This document shows, piece by piece, positions 7,265 through 14,466 of a DNA stretch of 25,997 nucleotides. The position numbers were made by a program, and so were the translations under genes. Source of the DNA: a virus. The stretch is taken from IMG/VR virus record IMGVR_UViG_3300046318_000349, positions 1-25,997 of that record; one strand, 5' to 3'. Numbering within the stretch: position 1 is the stretch's first letter; each line of letters opens with the position of its first letter. Under the pieces are notes generated by a model. It saw only the letters and a list, made by a program, of their open reading frames with translations, was not told the DNA's origin and searched no databases.

Positions 7265-9489
7265 TATCTAAAATTTTTAAAGGGGTTCCTTGGTTTTTGC
7301 ATAGAAAGTGATTGATTTGCACCTCCTATGTGTCTAAAGGGACTCCTATTTAATTTATACAAATTTTCTGACTTTTCCAAATGTTCTTCATTATCATATT
7401 CAGTTCTCTTCTTTAATCCGCGACTAGCTTCCTGAATTCTAACAAAAGCAATTAAAGCACCCAAAGATATAAGTCTATCCACATTGACACCCGGTTGGTA
7501 ATGTTCCATCTCAACGAGAGCCATGTAATCCGGTATTCTACTAATACCATAATACTTCTTATATACTTTGCCATTGTCATCTGTTTCTTCATCTAATTCT
7601 TCTCTTAGGTACTCAATTAAATAACTGAGCATTATGCTTTTAAATATTGTTGATACGTTTCTCCAACCGTATTGCTGGAACTGTGTTTTTGATTGTTGTA
7701 TTTCTTTTGAAAACAACATCTGTGTAGAAGGAACTAAATACTTTTGCTTTCTTTTAAACTGCATGTATTGAATGAATAAAGGCACGTTGTTCTCTACAAT
7801 AGTCCAAGCCGCATACCATTCAATCATTAACTCCAATCGCTCATGTGTTTTGTTAATGTCATCAAAACGACCACACCATGCAGCAACAATTTTGTCTCCT
7901 TCAATAAATGTTTCTACTTCACCGTTTACTTTAACTCTTTGTATTTGGACAGGGTTTTTATAGATGTGAATAGAACAAAGTGAATCTGAAGTTACAGTTT
8001 TACCTTCAGACACGGGATCGACTGATGCAAAATATGTTGTGCAAAAATCTTTTTCTTCATCAGGTTCTTCCCATACTTGTATAGCTCCTGTTTTATCTTC
8101 AGCTGTTTTATCTACAGGAAAAATTAATATTGGCTTTTTTGTAGTGGGTTTAGAAATTATTTGACCTTTATTGTCATACTCAAGATTGATACATCTGTAA
8201 GGGTAATCTCCTTCTTCAATATCTCTCTTCATAGATTTAACTAATTCTATAGGGAAAAGACTTTCTCCTCTAAATGCAAATGCTTCTTCTAAGTTTGTTG
8301 GATGCTGTGAAATACGAATTTGATATTGCTCTGGAGCCAAATCTTTTTTCCACTGTTTTCTTTTTTCTTCAATTGCTGCAAGTGCGGCTTCAATTTGACT
8401 ATTTCCAAACTCATCAATGTATGGAGGCATTGACCATTGTTCTGGAATAAATAAACCTGTTGTAAGAATAGTTCCTTTTGGATCACACCATTTATTACGC
8501 ACACCATAGAAACCATTTCCTTCTGGTTTGTACATGAATAATTTAAGCGGTTCACATTGTTTCAAATCACCTACGGATCCTGCTGCAATAAAGTATCCAG
8601 TTGTAATATCTCCAGACTCCATGGCAGGACGCATGAACTCGTAAGTTTTATCCATTGATTTGGCAATTCCAGCCTCTTCATAAAAAAACAAAGTACATAA
8701 ACCCCCTACACCGGCTGTATCTGATTGCTCAAAAGATAATGACTGCAATACTCCTTTTCTACCTTTTTCAGTTTTTCGTCCATTTTCAACATACTCAATT
8801 TTCTGTTGCCACTCACCAACACCACCTGGGTTCATTGGTCTATACCATGCAGTGTGCTTATTTAAGAATATACGATAAGCTTGTAGAATTTTCCAAGTAC
8901 CAGTTACACCTGTAATGTATGCAGAAAGAGATGCTCCAATTTTTAAGATTGGTGATTGTTCAAACCAAAGAATATTTAAAAGCTTGGCTGCATGATATAA
9001 AGAAGAACCAAATTGACGTTTCTTTAAAACAACACCATGCTTGTAATCCAACTCACCAATAAACTCATAAAGAGCCATGTGCATTTGAGAATCCCAAATA
9101 TCAGTAAAGTCATCTTCTTTTTTTACTTTATCTGGAATTTGCAAAAAGTTAATCCAGAAATAGTAATCACGTGGCAAATACCATTTTTTTTTATTGTTCC
9201 AAAAGAAACAACCTTTTCTTGATCTTAGTTTTTGCGCATCCCAGTAGTTTATAAAATCACGACTACCTTCAGGTTGATCACAATAGTAACCATGCTGTCT
9301 AAAGTAATTACCTTCTTTTTGCCATTCTAAAACAGTTTCATCTAATTGGTATTCACCAGGTTCTTTAAAGTAATTTTTTTGTAAATCAAGTTTAAATTCT
9401 TCTCTGGTGTTGTATGAAACAGTTGTCCAAACCCCGTTATCATAACAAGGTATTTCTTCATAAATTGGTCCTAGTTTGTCGTGTAGCAT
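7264..9489 (-). CDS. terL: Terminase large subunit (packaging ATPase and nuclease)
   Basis: The 741-residue protein has the two-domain layout of a large terminase, which pumps DNA into the prohead and cuts the concatemer. The ATPase part shows a Walker-A-like site KKRQFGSSL at residues 156-164, a Walker B type strand with paired acidic residues LFFYEEAG at 267-274, and a coupling motif of the type IAAGSVGD at 301-308. The RNase-H-fold nuclease part starts near residue 480, with its first catalytic Asp in FASVDPV (D491), an acidic segment WTIVENN around 560, and a late DRLISLGAL segment likely giving the third Asp. The Walker A lacks the usual GK[ST], having Ser where Lys is expected. An N-terminal extension of about 110 aromatic-rich residues precedes the ATPase. 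It is one-base coupled to the portal gene. Confidence 0.9.
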   Translation of the reverse strand: MLHDKLGPIYEEIPCYDNGVWTTVSYNTREEFKLDLQKNYFKEPGEYQLDETVLEWQKEGNYFRQHGYYCDQPEGSRDFINYWDAQKLRSRKGCFFWNNKKKWYLPRDYYFWINFLQIPDKVKKEDDFTDIWDSQMHMALYEFIGELDYKHGVVLKKRQFGSSLYHAAKLLNILWFEQSPILKIGASLSAYITGVTGTWKILQAYRIFLNKHTAWYRPMNPGGVGEWQQKIEYVENGRKTEKGRKGVLQSLSFEQSDTAGVGGLCTLFFYEEAGIAKSMDKTYEFMRPAMESGDITTGYFIAAGSVGDLKQCEPLKLFMYKPEGNGFYGVRNKWCDPKGTILTTGLFIPEQWSMPPYIDEFGNSQIEAALAAIEEKRKQWKKDLAPEQYQIRISQHPTNLEEAFAFRGESLFPIELVKSMKRDIEEGDYPYRCINLEYDNKGQIISKPTTKKPILIFPVDKTAEDKTGAIQVWEEPDEEKDFCTTYFASVDPVSEGKTVTSDSLCSIHIYKNPVQIQRVKVNGEVETFIEGDKIVAAWCGRFDDINKTHERLELMIEWYAAWTIVENNVPLFIQYMQFKRKQKYLVPSTQMLFSKEIQQSKTQFQQYGWRNVSTIFKSIMLSYLIEYLREELDEETDDNGKVYKKYYGISRIPDYMALVEMEHYQPGVNVDRLISLGALIAFVRIQEASRGLKKRTEYDNEEHLEKSENLYKLNRSPFRHIGGANQSLSMQKPRNPFKNFR

Positions 9490-9499
9490 TTTTTAAGAA

Positions 9500-10012
9500 T
9501 TAGTCATCATAAGAAAGTCTACTTCCCCCACGCGCCCTAGAAGATTGCTCCTCTTCTAAATCTTTTGCAACTCCTTTGAATGATTTACGTATAGCATCAA
9601 AGTTTTTTGCAGCTTGTATAATTGCACTAATATTTCCATCTCTACCATCAGTAATAGTTTGAGTCTCCATATAAAATGCTAGTTTTTCAAGCATGTTTGC
9701 AATACCATTGTATGCGCGTACTGTTGGTGTTTCATAAAGCTCAGCGCATCTATCTTTTGCCATTCTGATTAATCTATCTTCTGGATCAAAAGTAGCTTCT
9801 AAATCCCTTAATATTTCTTCTTGAATTTCATCTTGAGGGCGATTGTAATAAGGATTCTCTGAGCTTCTACATGTCATGTAAAAAAGATATGCATAAATCT
9901 GCATGTGTTTTTCAGGATACTCATCCATAATTCGCTTTAGGAAAGGAATCGTGTGGCAGTGTTCTGTTGGTATTACAGCGCTACCTTGCAAGTCAAATAA
10001 TTTAATGGCCAT
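9500..10012 (-). CDS. Unknown protein in the small-terminase position
   Basis: The 170-residue protein sits 10 bases upstream of terL and overlaps the nuclease gene before it by 11 bases. The sequence is helical and charged, with a conserved-looking segment YAYLFYMTCRSSENPYYNRP (about residues 41-60) and an acidic/basic tail ending GGSRLSYDD. A small terminase subunit, which recognises phage DNA and loads TerL, is usually encoded here. However, I do not see a helix-turn-helix typical of many small terminases, so the call is positional only. A helical head-assembly or packaging cofactor is equally possible. The ATG at 10012 lies inside the preceding gene, implying translational coupling. Confidence 0.8.
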   Translation of the reverse strand: MAIKLFDLQGSAVIPTEHCHTIPFLKRIMDEYPEKHMQIYAYLFYMTCRSSENPYYNRPQDEIQEEILRDLEATFDPEDRLIRMAKDRCAELYETPTVRAYNGIANMLEKLAFYMETQTITDGRDGNISAIIQAAKNFDAIRKSFKGVAKDLEEEQSSRARGGSRLSYDD

Positions 10013-10841
10013 GGTTCAATATTTTTTCTCTATTTTCTTGCACATATTTAAACATGGCAATTACTTCTTTTTTCATGTATGGTAACTCATAAGGTGTAAC
10101 TTTTTTTACCATTGGATCACCTTTTGCATCATGTGCTACAACAGGATACCCGTTTGCGTCTATGCTTTCAATCTCAAACTCCACATGGTCTAATTGAATC
10201 TTTCCTGGATTCAAATTATAATTGTGTTTTTGTATAATGTACATGTATGTACTTAATTGCAAAACATACTCATTATAGTTACATTCATCTAAATGAGAAA
10301 GAGGACCTAATAGTTTTTTTGACTTGCCGTTTTTTCCTACAAAACCCTCCATTTTAATTTCTTTGTTGGTCTTGTAATCATAAACATTGACAGTGTCATT
10401 TACAATTTCAATTCTATCAGCTTGCCCGCAAATTCCTACAGACTTTAAATATACTAAATGTTCTGGATATATTCCTTCAGCTAGTTGTTGTTCAGGTGCA
10501 AGTTTGACCATACCATCCATTAATGGATTGATTATAGTTAACTCTCTGCCTTCTCTTGTAATTGTATTACATGAAAGCAAATCACGTTCTCTTTGGTCAT
10601 GATACCATGAACCTAAATTGACAGCTCTTTTGTTTTCAGATGCCCACAATGCAATAATTTCATCAGGCTTCATTTTATTGTACTTGGGGTTTTTTCCTTT
10701 AGAACAAACCTCTGCCATTTTAACTGTATCAAAAGGCTCTTTGAAAAAGTGTATAAGTCTAGTTACACTAATCCAATCAATTGGATCACGCTCATCAATA
10801 CTGATGTACTTATGATCATCTGCATAAAATTTTACACTCAT
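10002..10841 (-). CDS. RecB/Cas4-type PD-(D/E)XK nuclease
   Basis: The 279-residue protein carries the motif series of the RecB-like PD-(D/E)XK nucleases, which cut or resect DNA using metal ions held by Asp, Glu and Lys. In order: GSWYHDQRE with His81; a likely acidic residue in PEHLVY (Glu127); GQADRI with Asp142; VYDYKTNKE with Asp155 and Lys157, the core catalytic pair; and QLSTYMY (Gln195, Tyr199), the diagnostic Q-x3-Y motif of the RecB branch. There is no helicase domain and no cysteine cluster of the Cas4 iron-sulfur type. It begins with ATGA overlap to the upstream gene and overlaps the next by 11 bases. Being inside the packaging operon, it may process replicated DNA before packaging, but a recombination role is as likely. 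Confidence 0.85.
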   Translation of the reverse strand: MSVKFYADDHKYISIDERDPIDWISVTRLIHFFKEPFDTVKMAEVCSKGKNPKYNKMKPDEIIALWASENKRAVNLGSWYHDQRERDLLSCNTITREGRELTIINPLMDGMVKLAPEQQLAEGIYPEHLVYLKSVGICGQADRIEIVNDTVNVYDYKTNKEIKMEGFVGKNGKSKKLLGPLSHLDECNYNEYVLQLSTYMYIIQKHNYNLNPGKIQLDHVEFEIESIDANGYPVVAHDAKGDPMVKKVTPYELPYMKKEVIAMFKYVQENREKILNHGH

Positions 10842-11167
10842 ATTTCTAATTTAGATTTTTCTGATATAAACTTTAAAGCTGTTTGTTTTACTTCTGAATC
10901 AGTTGAACGCAATAAGGCTTTTAATTTAAAATAGGAATCAGAACTAATTATATTTGCTGCTAACAAATCCGCAGCTATTTCAATTTGCATAGAAACATCT
11001 ATATATATACCTGAAATTCCCGGATCACCTGATGGACCTACTGGTCCGTTAGTACCAGCAGACCCCATATTAATAAGTGTGTTTGCTGTAGTCATAGGTA
11101 CAACCACCGTACCATTTTGACCAGAAGCTGTTGCCCATGGTGAATTTATGTTATTGGTTGTCTTCAT
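10838..11167 (-). CDS. Small protein with a short collagen-like stretch
   Basis: The 109-residue product is not a family I recognise. It starts with a Ser/Thr/Asn-rich region, then has a Gly-X-Y run (about residues 36-53, GTNGPVGPSGDPGISG), and ends with a charged helical half of about 55 residues (LKALLRSTDSEVKQTALKFI). A short collagen-like neck between a beta-rich N-terminus and a helical C-terminus suggests a small trimeric virion protein. The gene overlaps the zinc-ribbon gene upstream by 17 bases and the nuclease gene downstream by 4 (ATGA), so it is an integral member of the packaging operon. It is unusual to find a fiber-like module among packaging genes. Confidence 0.8.
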   Translation of the reverse strand: MKTTNNINSPWATASGQNGTVVVPMTTANTLINMGSAGTNGPVGPSGDPGISGIYIDVSMQIEIAADLLAANIISSDSYFKLKALLRSTDSEVKQTALKFISEKSKLEI

Positions 11168-11471
11168 TTTTTAAGTTTTGCTGTAATAAATAATTTTCCT
11201 CATGTGATAACACAGCATCCCATTTTCCTAAAGGACAGTCTGCACCTAATGATCGCAATTTTAATTTCATACTACAACCACATTCTCCACAACAAGGATG
11301 TGTTCCGGGAACTAAACATTCAGATCCTTCAAGATCTAACTTGTCACATTTTTGACAAATATCATATCTACCTGCGGCAATTTCTTCAACATGTTCAGTC
11401 TTAAACACATTGTTTTTTATACCTTCAAGGATTGCTCCTTTATTCTTCCATATTTGGATAACGCTGTTCAT
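11151..11471 (-). CDS. Cysteine-rich zinc-ribbon-like phage protein
   Basis: The 106-residue protein has eight cysteines concentrated in the middle: ICQKC (Cys39, Cys42), Cys52, then PCCGECGC (Cys60, 61, 64, 66) and Cys79 in ADCPLGKW. The CxxC pair plus the second cluster suggest a zinc ribbon or double zinc knuckle. I recall small proteins in other phages of marine and Bacteroidota hosts ending in the same way (CGC, KLRS, CPLGKW), but their role is unknown to me. The gene overlaps its upstream neighbour by 32 bases and its downstream neighbour by 17. A DNA- or protein-binding adaptor role in packaging or late gene control is an inference. Confidence 0.85.
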   Translation of the reverse strand: MNSVIQIWKNKGAILEGIKNNVFKTEHVEEIAAGRYDICQKCDKLDLEGSECLVPGTHPCCGECGCSMKLKLRSLGADCPLGKWDAVLSHEENYLLQQNLKNEDNQ

Positions 11472-11805
11472 AGATCTCTTTATAATAAGTGTTACAAATT
11501 TCTAATGCTTTAATTTTTTTTTCAAGTAAAACTTTAGACAGATTATACTTGACAACTTTTTTAAAATCTTCTTGGTTATTACTTGCTAAAAGTTTTTCTA
11601 AACCTGCAATATCTCTATACAGTTTTTTTCTACTTAACCTTAGCGTTCCTAGACCATGTAGGAAAATAGTAGGATGCTCTAACGATTCTATTTTTTGCTT
11701 TACACAACTGTAATAGAAGTTTACAACATCAGCTACCATTTCTTCAGAAATGTTTAAATCCTGTGCAGTTTTTTTAATTAACTCTTTACCTTTAGTTGGC
11801 CTCAA
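11440..11805 (-). CDS. HU/IHF-like DNA-binding protein
   Basis: The 121-residue protein begins like a bacterial HU/IHF subunit: TKGKELIKKTAQDLNISEEMVADVVNFYYSCVKQKI forms the helix-turn-helix-like dimer core (residues about 4-40), followed by IFLHGLGTLRLSRKK, which matches the HU GFGxF turn (Gly51-Leu-Gly-Thr-Leu). The typical basic beta arm with its DNA-intercalating Pro is not obvious. Instead residues 65-121 are a charged helical extension. HU folds bend DNA; in a phage they may compact the genome, help recombination or steer packaging. IHF-like genes near head genes are known from crAss-like and other Bacteroidota phages, so this is suggestive of lineage but not proof. It overlaps both neighbours (14 and 32 bases). 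Confidence 0.75.
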   Translation of the reverse strand: MRPTKGKELIKKTAQDLNISEEMVADVVNFYYSCVKQKIESLEHPTIFLHGLGTLRLSRKKLYRDIAGLEKLLASNNQEDFKKVVKYNLSKVLLEKKIKALEICNTYYKEIYEQRYPNMEE

Positions 11806-12157
11806 CGTGATACACTTTTAAGTTAAGTAAAATTGTGCCTTCGGTCAGAATGTTTAATTCTTTTTGAAGACTTACCACTTTGTTTCCTAAACCGCTTCTA
11901 GTAACTAGACCGTCTTTTACACATTTAGTAATAAAGTTTCTGGTTGTCTGCACATTTCCAAAAATTTCATTAATCACCACTTGTTCACAAAAATCTGACA
12001 TGTTCATATCACCATACATTCCAAGTAAAGCCAAGCAATCCATTTGCGCTGGACTCAACCTTATTTTTTCTGTAAAGCAATGCATGTTAATCTGAAACTT
12101 AATCACATCAAATAAAGACAACGGCACTTGTTTATTTATTACTTTTGCCTTTGCCAT
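11792..12157 (-). CDS. Winged-helix-like protein, possible regulator
   Basis: The 121-residue protein lacks membrane segments. Residues 30-95 read as a winged helix: helices RLSPAQMDCLALLGMYG and MSDFCEQVVINEIFG, a recognition-type helix VQTTRNFITKCVKDG, and a beta wing LVTRSGLGNKVVSL. MarR-like phage regulators have this spacing, with the wing just after a Gly. It may control late transcription or bind packaging sites; a small terminase is also possible because those use HTH domains. There is no sequence-level proof of DNA binding. The gene overlaps the HU-like gene by 14 bases and starts one base after the coiled-coil gene. Confidence 0.8.
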   Translation of the reverse strand: MAKAKVINKQVPLSLFDVIKFQINMHCFTEKIRLSPAQMDCLALLGMYGDMNMSDFCEQVVINEIFGNVQTTRNFITKCVKDGLVTRSGLGNKVVSLQKELNILTEGTILLNLKVYHVEAN

Positions 12158-12158
12158 T

Positions 12159-12422
12159 TTATTCAGATTTAGTTTCTTCTTTATCAGTTTCTTCTTCTTC
12201 CCGCTGCTCTTTCATTGATGAATCAAGTTGCATAAAGCGCAATGCATATTCTAATGATTCATACTTTGCTTTATTAATGCGAGCTCTTAACTCTTCAACT
12301 TGACATTGTGCAGTCAACATTTTTGTTTGTTGAGCGTAGAATTTTAAAGTCTTGTCGCGCATAGCTTGTAACTCAGCATCTGTGTATTCTCTGCCTGCGT
12401 CTTGGTTGGTTTGTTCTGACAT
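12159..12422 (-). CDS. Small helical protein, first gene of the packaging operon
   Basis: This 87-residue protein is almost wholly helical and charged. Residues 15-75 form a likely coiled coil (DAELQAMRDKTLKFYAQQ, QVEELRARINKAKYESLEY), and the C-terminus is a very acidic tail (EEEETDKEETKSE). I recognise no functional family. It is the first gene after the terminator/promoter gap at 12423-12539, so it would lead the operon through terL and portal. Its ATG at 12422 lies 20 bases after a TATATTTG box. The following gene starts one base after its stop, implying translational coupling. It might be a chaperone-like or oligomerising partner of the packaging proteins, from context only. Confidence 0.8.
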   Translation of the reverse strand: MSEQTNQDAGREYTDAELQAMRDKTLKFYAQQTKMLTAQCQVEELRARINKAKYESLEYALRFMQLDSSMKEQREEEETDKEETKSE

Positions 12423-12442
12423 AACATTTTTTATTTATTGGT

Positions 12443-12450
12443 CAAATATA
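12443..12450 (-). promoter_or_regulatory. Promoter -7 box candidate, TATATTTG
   Basis: The minus strand reads TATATTTG, identical to the boxes at 1093, 19738 and 20257, 20 bases before the ATG of the first packaging-operon gene. It lies just after the terminator at 12483-12510, an arrangement repeated at 1093-1133. A direct repeat covers the place where a -33 box or activator site would be. Confidence 0.55.
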
Positions 12451-12453
12451 ATT

Positions 12454-12482
12454 AAAAATGTTTAACTAAAAAATGTTTAAAC
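12454..12482. repeat. Direct repeat of AAAAATGTTTAAC, possible operator
   Basis: Two copies (12454-12466 and 12469-12482, the second with one extra A) are spaced by 15 bases. They lie between the terminator and the -7 box, where an activator or repressor would bind. TGTTTAACTAA recurs upstream of the 4435 promoter candidate. The A/T richness means chance similarity cannot be excluded. Confidence 0.45.
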
Positions 12483-12510
12483 AAAAAAAGCACTTATCTC
12501 TAAGTGCTTT
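12483..12510 (-). terminator. Strong rho-independent terminator closing the lysis block
   Basis: A perfect 10-base-pair stem (AAAGCACTTA with TAAGTGCTTT, 12487-12510) with a 4-base loop is followed on the minus strand by seven T (12489-12483). It lies 29 bases after the stop of the 95-residue basic protein and separates the lysis block from the packaging operon. Confidence 0.9.
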
Positions 12511-12539
12511 AGCCAATGAAATAAAATTCAAAGGGGGAT

Positions 12540-12827
12540 CTATTTTGGGTTATTGCCTTTACCGTTTCTAGCTCTATTTGTAGAAGCTTTTTCACTAACT
12601 AATTTTCCAGATTTGGTATGTGATTTATCTTTACCATCTTTGTTACCATAAGTTCCTGATTTACGGTTGGCTGCATTTAATTCTTCGCGGTACTTAACAC
12701 GTGAAGGGCTTGCATGATACTCAGTGTTATAAGCATTCTTTTTCTTACGTGCTTCTGGATGAGAAGCAAAATACTTAGCTGATTTACTTGTGCCTGTGGA
12801 TTTTCCCGCTAATGAATTTCTAGCCAT
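12540..12827 (-). CDS. Small basic phage protein
   Basis: This 95-residue protein is extremely rich in Lys, Arg, Ser, Asn and Gly and has no hydrophobic core helix. It starts MARNSLAGKSTGTSK and contains FASHPEARKKKNAYNTEYH, RVKYREELNAANRK, KDKSHTKSG and a C-terminal STNRARNGKGNN. I recall similar small proteins ending in an 'NRARNG' motif from cyanophages and other marine phages, sometimes near HNH-like proteins, but the family function is unknown to me and no full HNH site is visible. A nucleic-acid-binding or virion role is possible given the charge. It starts one base inside the stop of the lysis enzyme (TAATG) and is the last gene before the terminator. Confidence 0.8.
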   Translation of the reverse strand: MARNSLAGKSTGTSKSAKYFASHPEARKKKNAYNTEYHASPSRVKYREELNAANRKSGTYGNKDGKDKSHTKSGKLVSEKASTNRARNGKGNNPK

Positions 12828-13630
12828 TACGCAATATCTTTTGATTCAATTAATGTGTATGTGAAAGCTTTGCTTCCAGATTTCACTGCTAATCTAACAA
12901 TATCCATGAAAGATTCAAAATCTTTTTGTCTTTTAAATACTTGACACCCTTCAGACCAGTTTTCTACAAATGTAGAATCTACGCCTGCTTTATGGATGTT
13001 AATACCAAACACACCTTCCTGGATACTGTCTTCATCATATTCCAAATCTCTGTCTGCATCACGGTAAACTTTAACATTGTTGAATTGCTTCAATGCTTCA
13101 TACTTACCTTGGTGTAAACCTAAACCATGAGAATTGATGTATTGTCCTGGAACTAATCTAGCAACACCTTTTGCATTATGGAACTCTTTAACGCCTTTTT
13201 TACCAGGATCGGTAGTATTTGTCCACTCATGGTAAAACCATGCGCCAGCTTTCATGTAAGACACTGTAATCTTATCATCAAATACATTTGTTACAGATTT
13301 TCCTGTGTCCGAATTTCTAACTCCCACAATGTTTAAGATAAAATCTTTATCTCCAAACCATTTGTAACCTTTTGCTTTTACTGCAGCTTCGATCTTATCT
13401 TTGCTGTATTTGGTAGATACTGTAGGAGCAGGTTTAACTGCATCAACAACTATCCCCATTTTTGCTAAAGTATTTGGGCCAACTACACCATCCGGTTTTA
13501 AACCATTTTTAACTTGCCAAGCTTTAACAGCTTCTTCAGTTTTTGGTCCAAAGTTACCAACTTGCTCTACGCCTAGTACAGCTTGAATTTTTTTGACAAT
13601 CTCATTGTTGTCTCCTTTTTTTAAAATCAT
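12827..13630 (-). CDS. Lysis enzyme: peptidoglycan-binding plus L,D-transpeptidase-like domain
   Basis: The 267-residue protein starts with a PG_binding_1 repeat (residues about 5-60; GNFGPKTEEAVKAWQ and DGVVGPNTLAKMG are typical), then a Pro/Val linker. The C-terminal part (75-267) carries a YkuD-like pair: a His in FGINIHKAG (His213) and SEGC (Ser226-Cys229), matching the H-x(n)-S-x-G-C pattern of L,D-transpeptidases, where Cys is the nucleophile. It probably cleaves or exchanges peptide cross-links in host peptidoglycan. It has no signal peptide, so it would need the holin to cross the membrane. The gene follows the holin candidate by a one-base TAATG overlap, a normal lysis order. A structural tail-tip lysin is less likely by position. 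Confidence 0.8.
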   Translation of the reverse strand: MILKKGDNNEIVKKIQAVLGVEQVGNFGPKTEEAVKAWQVKNGLKPDGVVGPNTLAKMGIVVDAVKPAPTVSTKYSKDKIEAAVKAKGYKWFGDKDFILNIVGVRNSDTGKSVTNVFDDKITVSYMKAGAWFYHEWTNTTDPGKKGVKEFHNAKGVARLVPGQYINSHGLGLHQGKYEALKQFNNVKVYRDADRDLEYDEDSIQEGVFGINIHKAGVDSTFVENWSEGCQVFKRQKDFESFMDIVRLAVKSGSKAFTYTLIESKDIA

Positions 13631-13914
13631 TATCCTAGTTCTTCTGGGTTATTAACTTCTTCTTCTTCTTTTGGCTCAGCCTTTTTCTTTAAAGACATAA
13701 TTCTTCCTGCAGTTGTAATACCAAATGCACCAAGTGTAAGAATCATAAAGCCATCAAAGATAAATTCTTTAATCACCAATTCTTTGCTCAAAATGCCAGT
13801 AACGACATCTACTAACAACACAAATACCATTGCAAAAAATGATATTACACCAACAAACGCTTGCTCATTAATGTTGTTGTTATCACTGATTAATTCTCTA
13901 AAAAACTTTTTCAT
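13630..13914 (-). CDS. Holin candidate with two membrane segments
   Basis: The 94-residue protein has two hydrophobic segments, about residues 19-41 (FVGVISFFAMVFVLLVDVVTG) and 50-70 (EFIFDGFMILTLGAFGITTAG), and a very charged tail (KKKAEPKEEEEVNN). Size, two helices and the charged tail fit a class II-type holin or a small phage membrane protein that times lysis by making holes in the inner membrane. The gene lies directly before the lysis enzyme, one base overlapping, which strongly supports the role. The sequence itself has no holin signature, so other small membrane functions remain possible. It starts 3 bases after the stop of the signal-peptide protein. Confidence 0.75.
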   Translation of the reverse strand: MKKFFRELISDNNNINEQAFVGVISFFAMVFVLLVDVVTGILSKELVIKEFIFDGFMILTLGAFGITTAGRIMSLKKKAEPKEEEEVNNPEELG

Positions 13915-13917
13915 AGT

Positions 13918-14466
13918 TTACATTTTTATTGGGACCACTTTTACAGTTGGTCTTTTGGGTTTAATAAAATCAGTTTCCCATCCTTTATGGGGTTCCTCCT
14001 GATTATTTTCTGGATCAACAGGCTCTTCACTTCTGTAAAAGAAAATATCGCCTGTATGATCATCTTTTCTAACATAATACTGACTAAGATCAACTGAATA
14101 AATTAATGAGTCTTTCCAAGAATAATAAATCCAAGCATTGTTAATTGAAGCGTGCAGCATCCAATGCTCAAGAATATCTAATCTTTTTGCTAGATCTTCA
14201 TTGTAAACATAGCTTTCAATAATATTTGTTTGCTGAATGATTAAGGTATCAAAAGCATTAATCAAACTATCTTTATAATTTATTTGAGCCTTGTATTCTG
14301 CTATCTTAGCTTTTTGACTTTCAAATATATCATTGATATTTTTTGCCTGTGCTTTTGTAAGAATAACAACTGAGTCACCTTTAATTACCGTCTGAAGCGG
14401 GTAATTTGATTGGCTGAAAATCAAATTGCTCACCAGTAGACTGCTTAATATTAGTAGCTTTTTCAT
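13918..14466 (-). CDS. Secreted protein overlapping a membrane coiled-coil gene (spanin-like candidate)
   Basis: The 182-residue protein has a classic signal peptide (MKKLLILSSLLVSNLIFSQ, cleavage likely after Ser18-Gln19), the FSQ ending being characteristic of flavobacterial exported proteins. The mature part has a coiled-coil region (about 38-95, many Lys, Asp, Ile) and then a Trp/Tyr-rich stretch, ending in a Pro/Lys-rich tail (IKPKRPTVKVVP). It has no cysteine, so it is not a lipoprotein. It overlaps the upstream membrane protein gene by 86 bases in another frame, the layout of Rz/Rz1 spanin pairs, and lies next to holin and lysis enzyme. An outer-membrane spanin should be a lipoprotein, which this is not, so the pair may be a divergent spanin system or an unrelated periplasmic factor. 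Confidence 0.75.
   Translation of the reverse strand: MKKLLILSSLLVSNLIFSQSNYPLQTVIKGDSVVILTKAQAKNINDIFESQKAKIAEYKAQINYKDSLINAFDTLIIQQTNIIESYVYNEDLAKRLDILEHWMLHASINNAWIYYSWKDSLIYSVDLSQYYVRKDDHTGDIFFYRSEEPVDPENNQEEPHKGWETDFIKPKRPTVKVVPIKM

Noticed and set aside
4526-12422. Firm assignment to crAss-like phages
   Set aside because: HU-like gene, gene order and protein sizes are compatible, but I cannot compare sequences, and none of the lineage-specific replication or RNA polymerase genes is in the window.
12540-12827. HNH endonuclease call for the small basic protein
   Set aside because: The His and Asn residues do not form a recognisable HNH set and no zinc cysteines are present.
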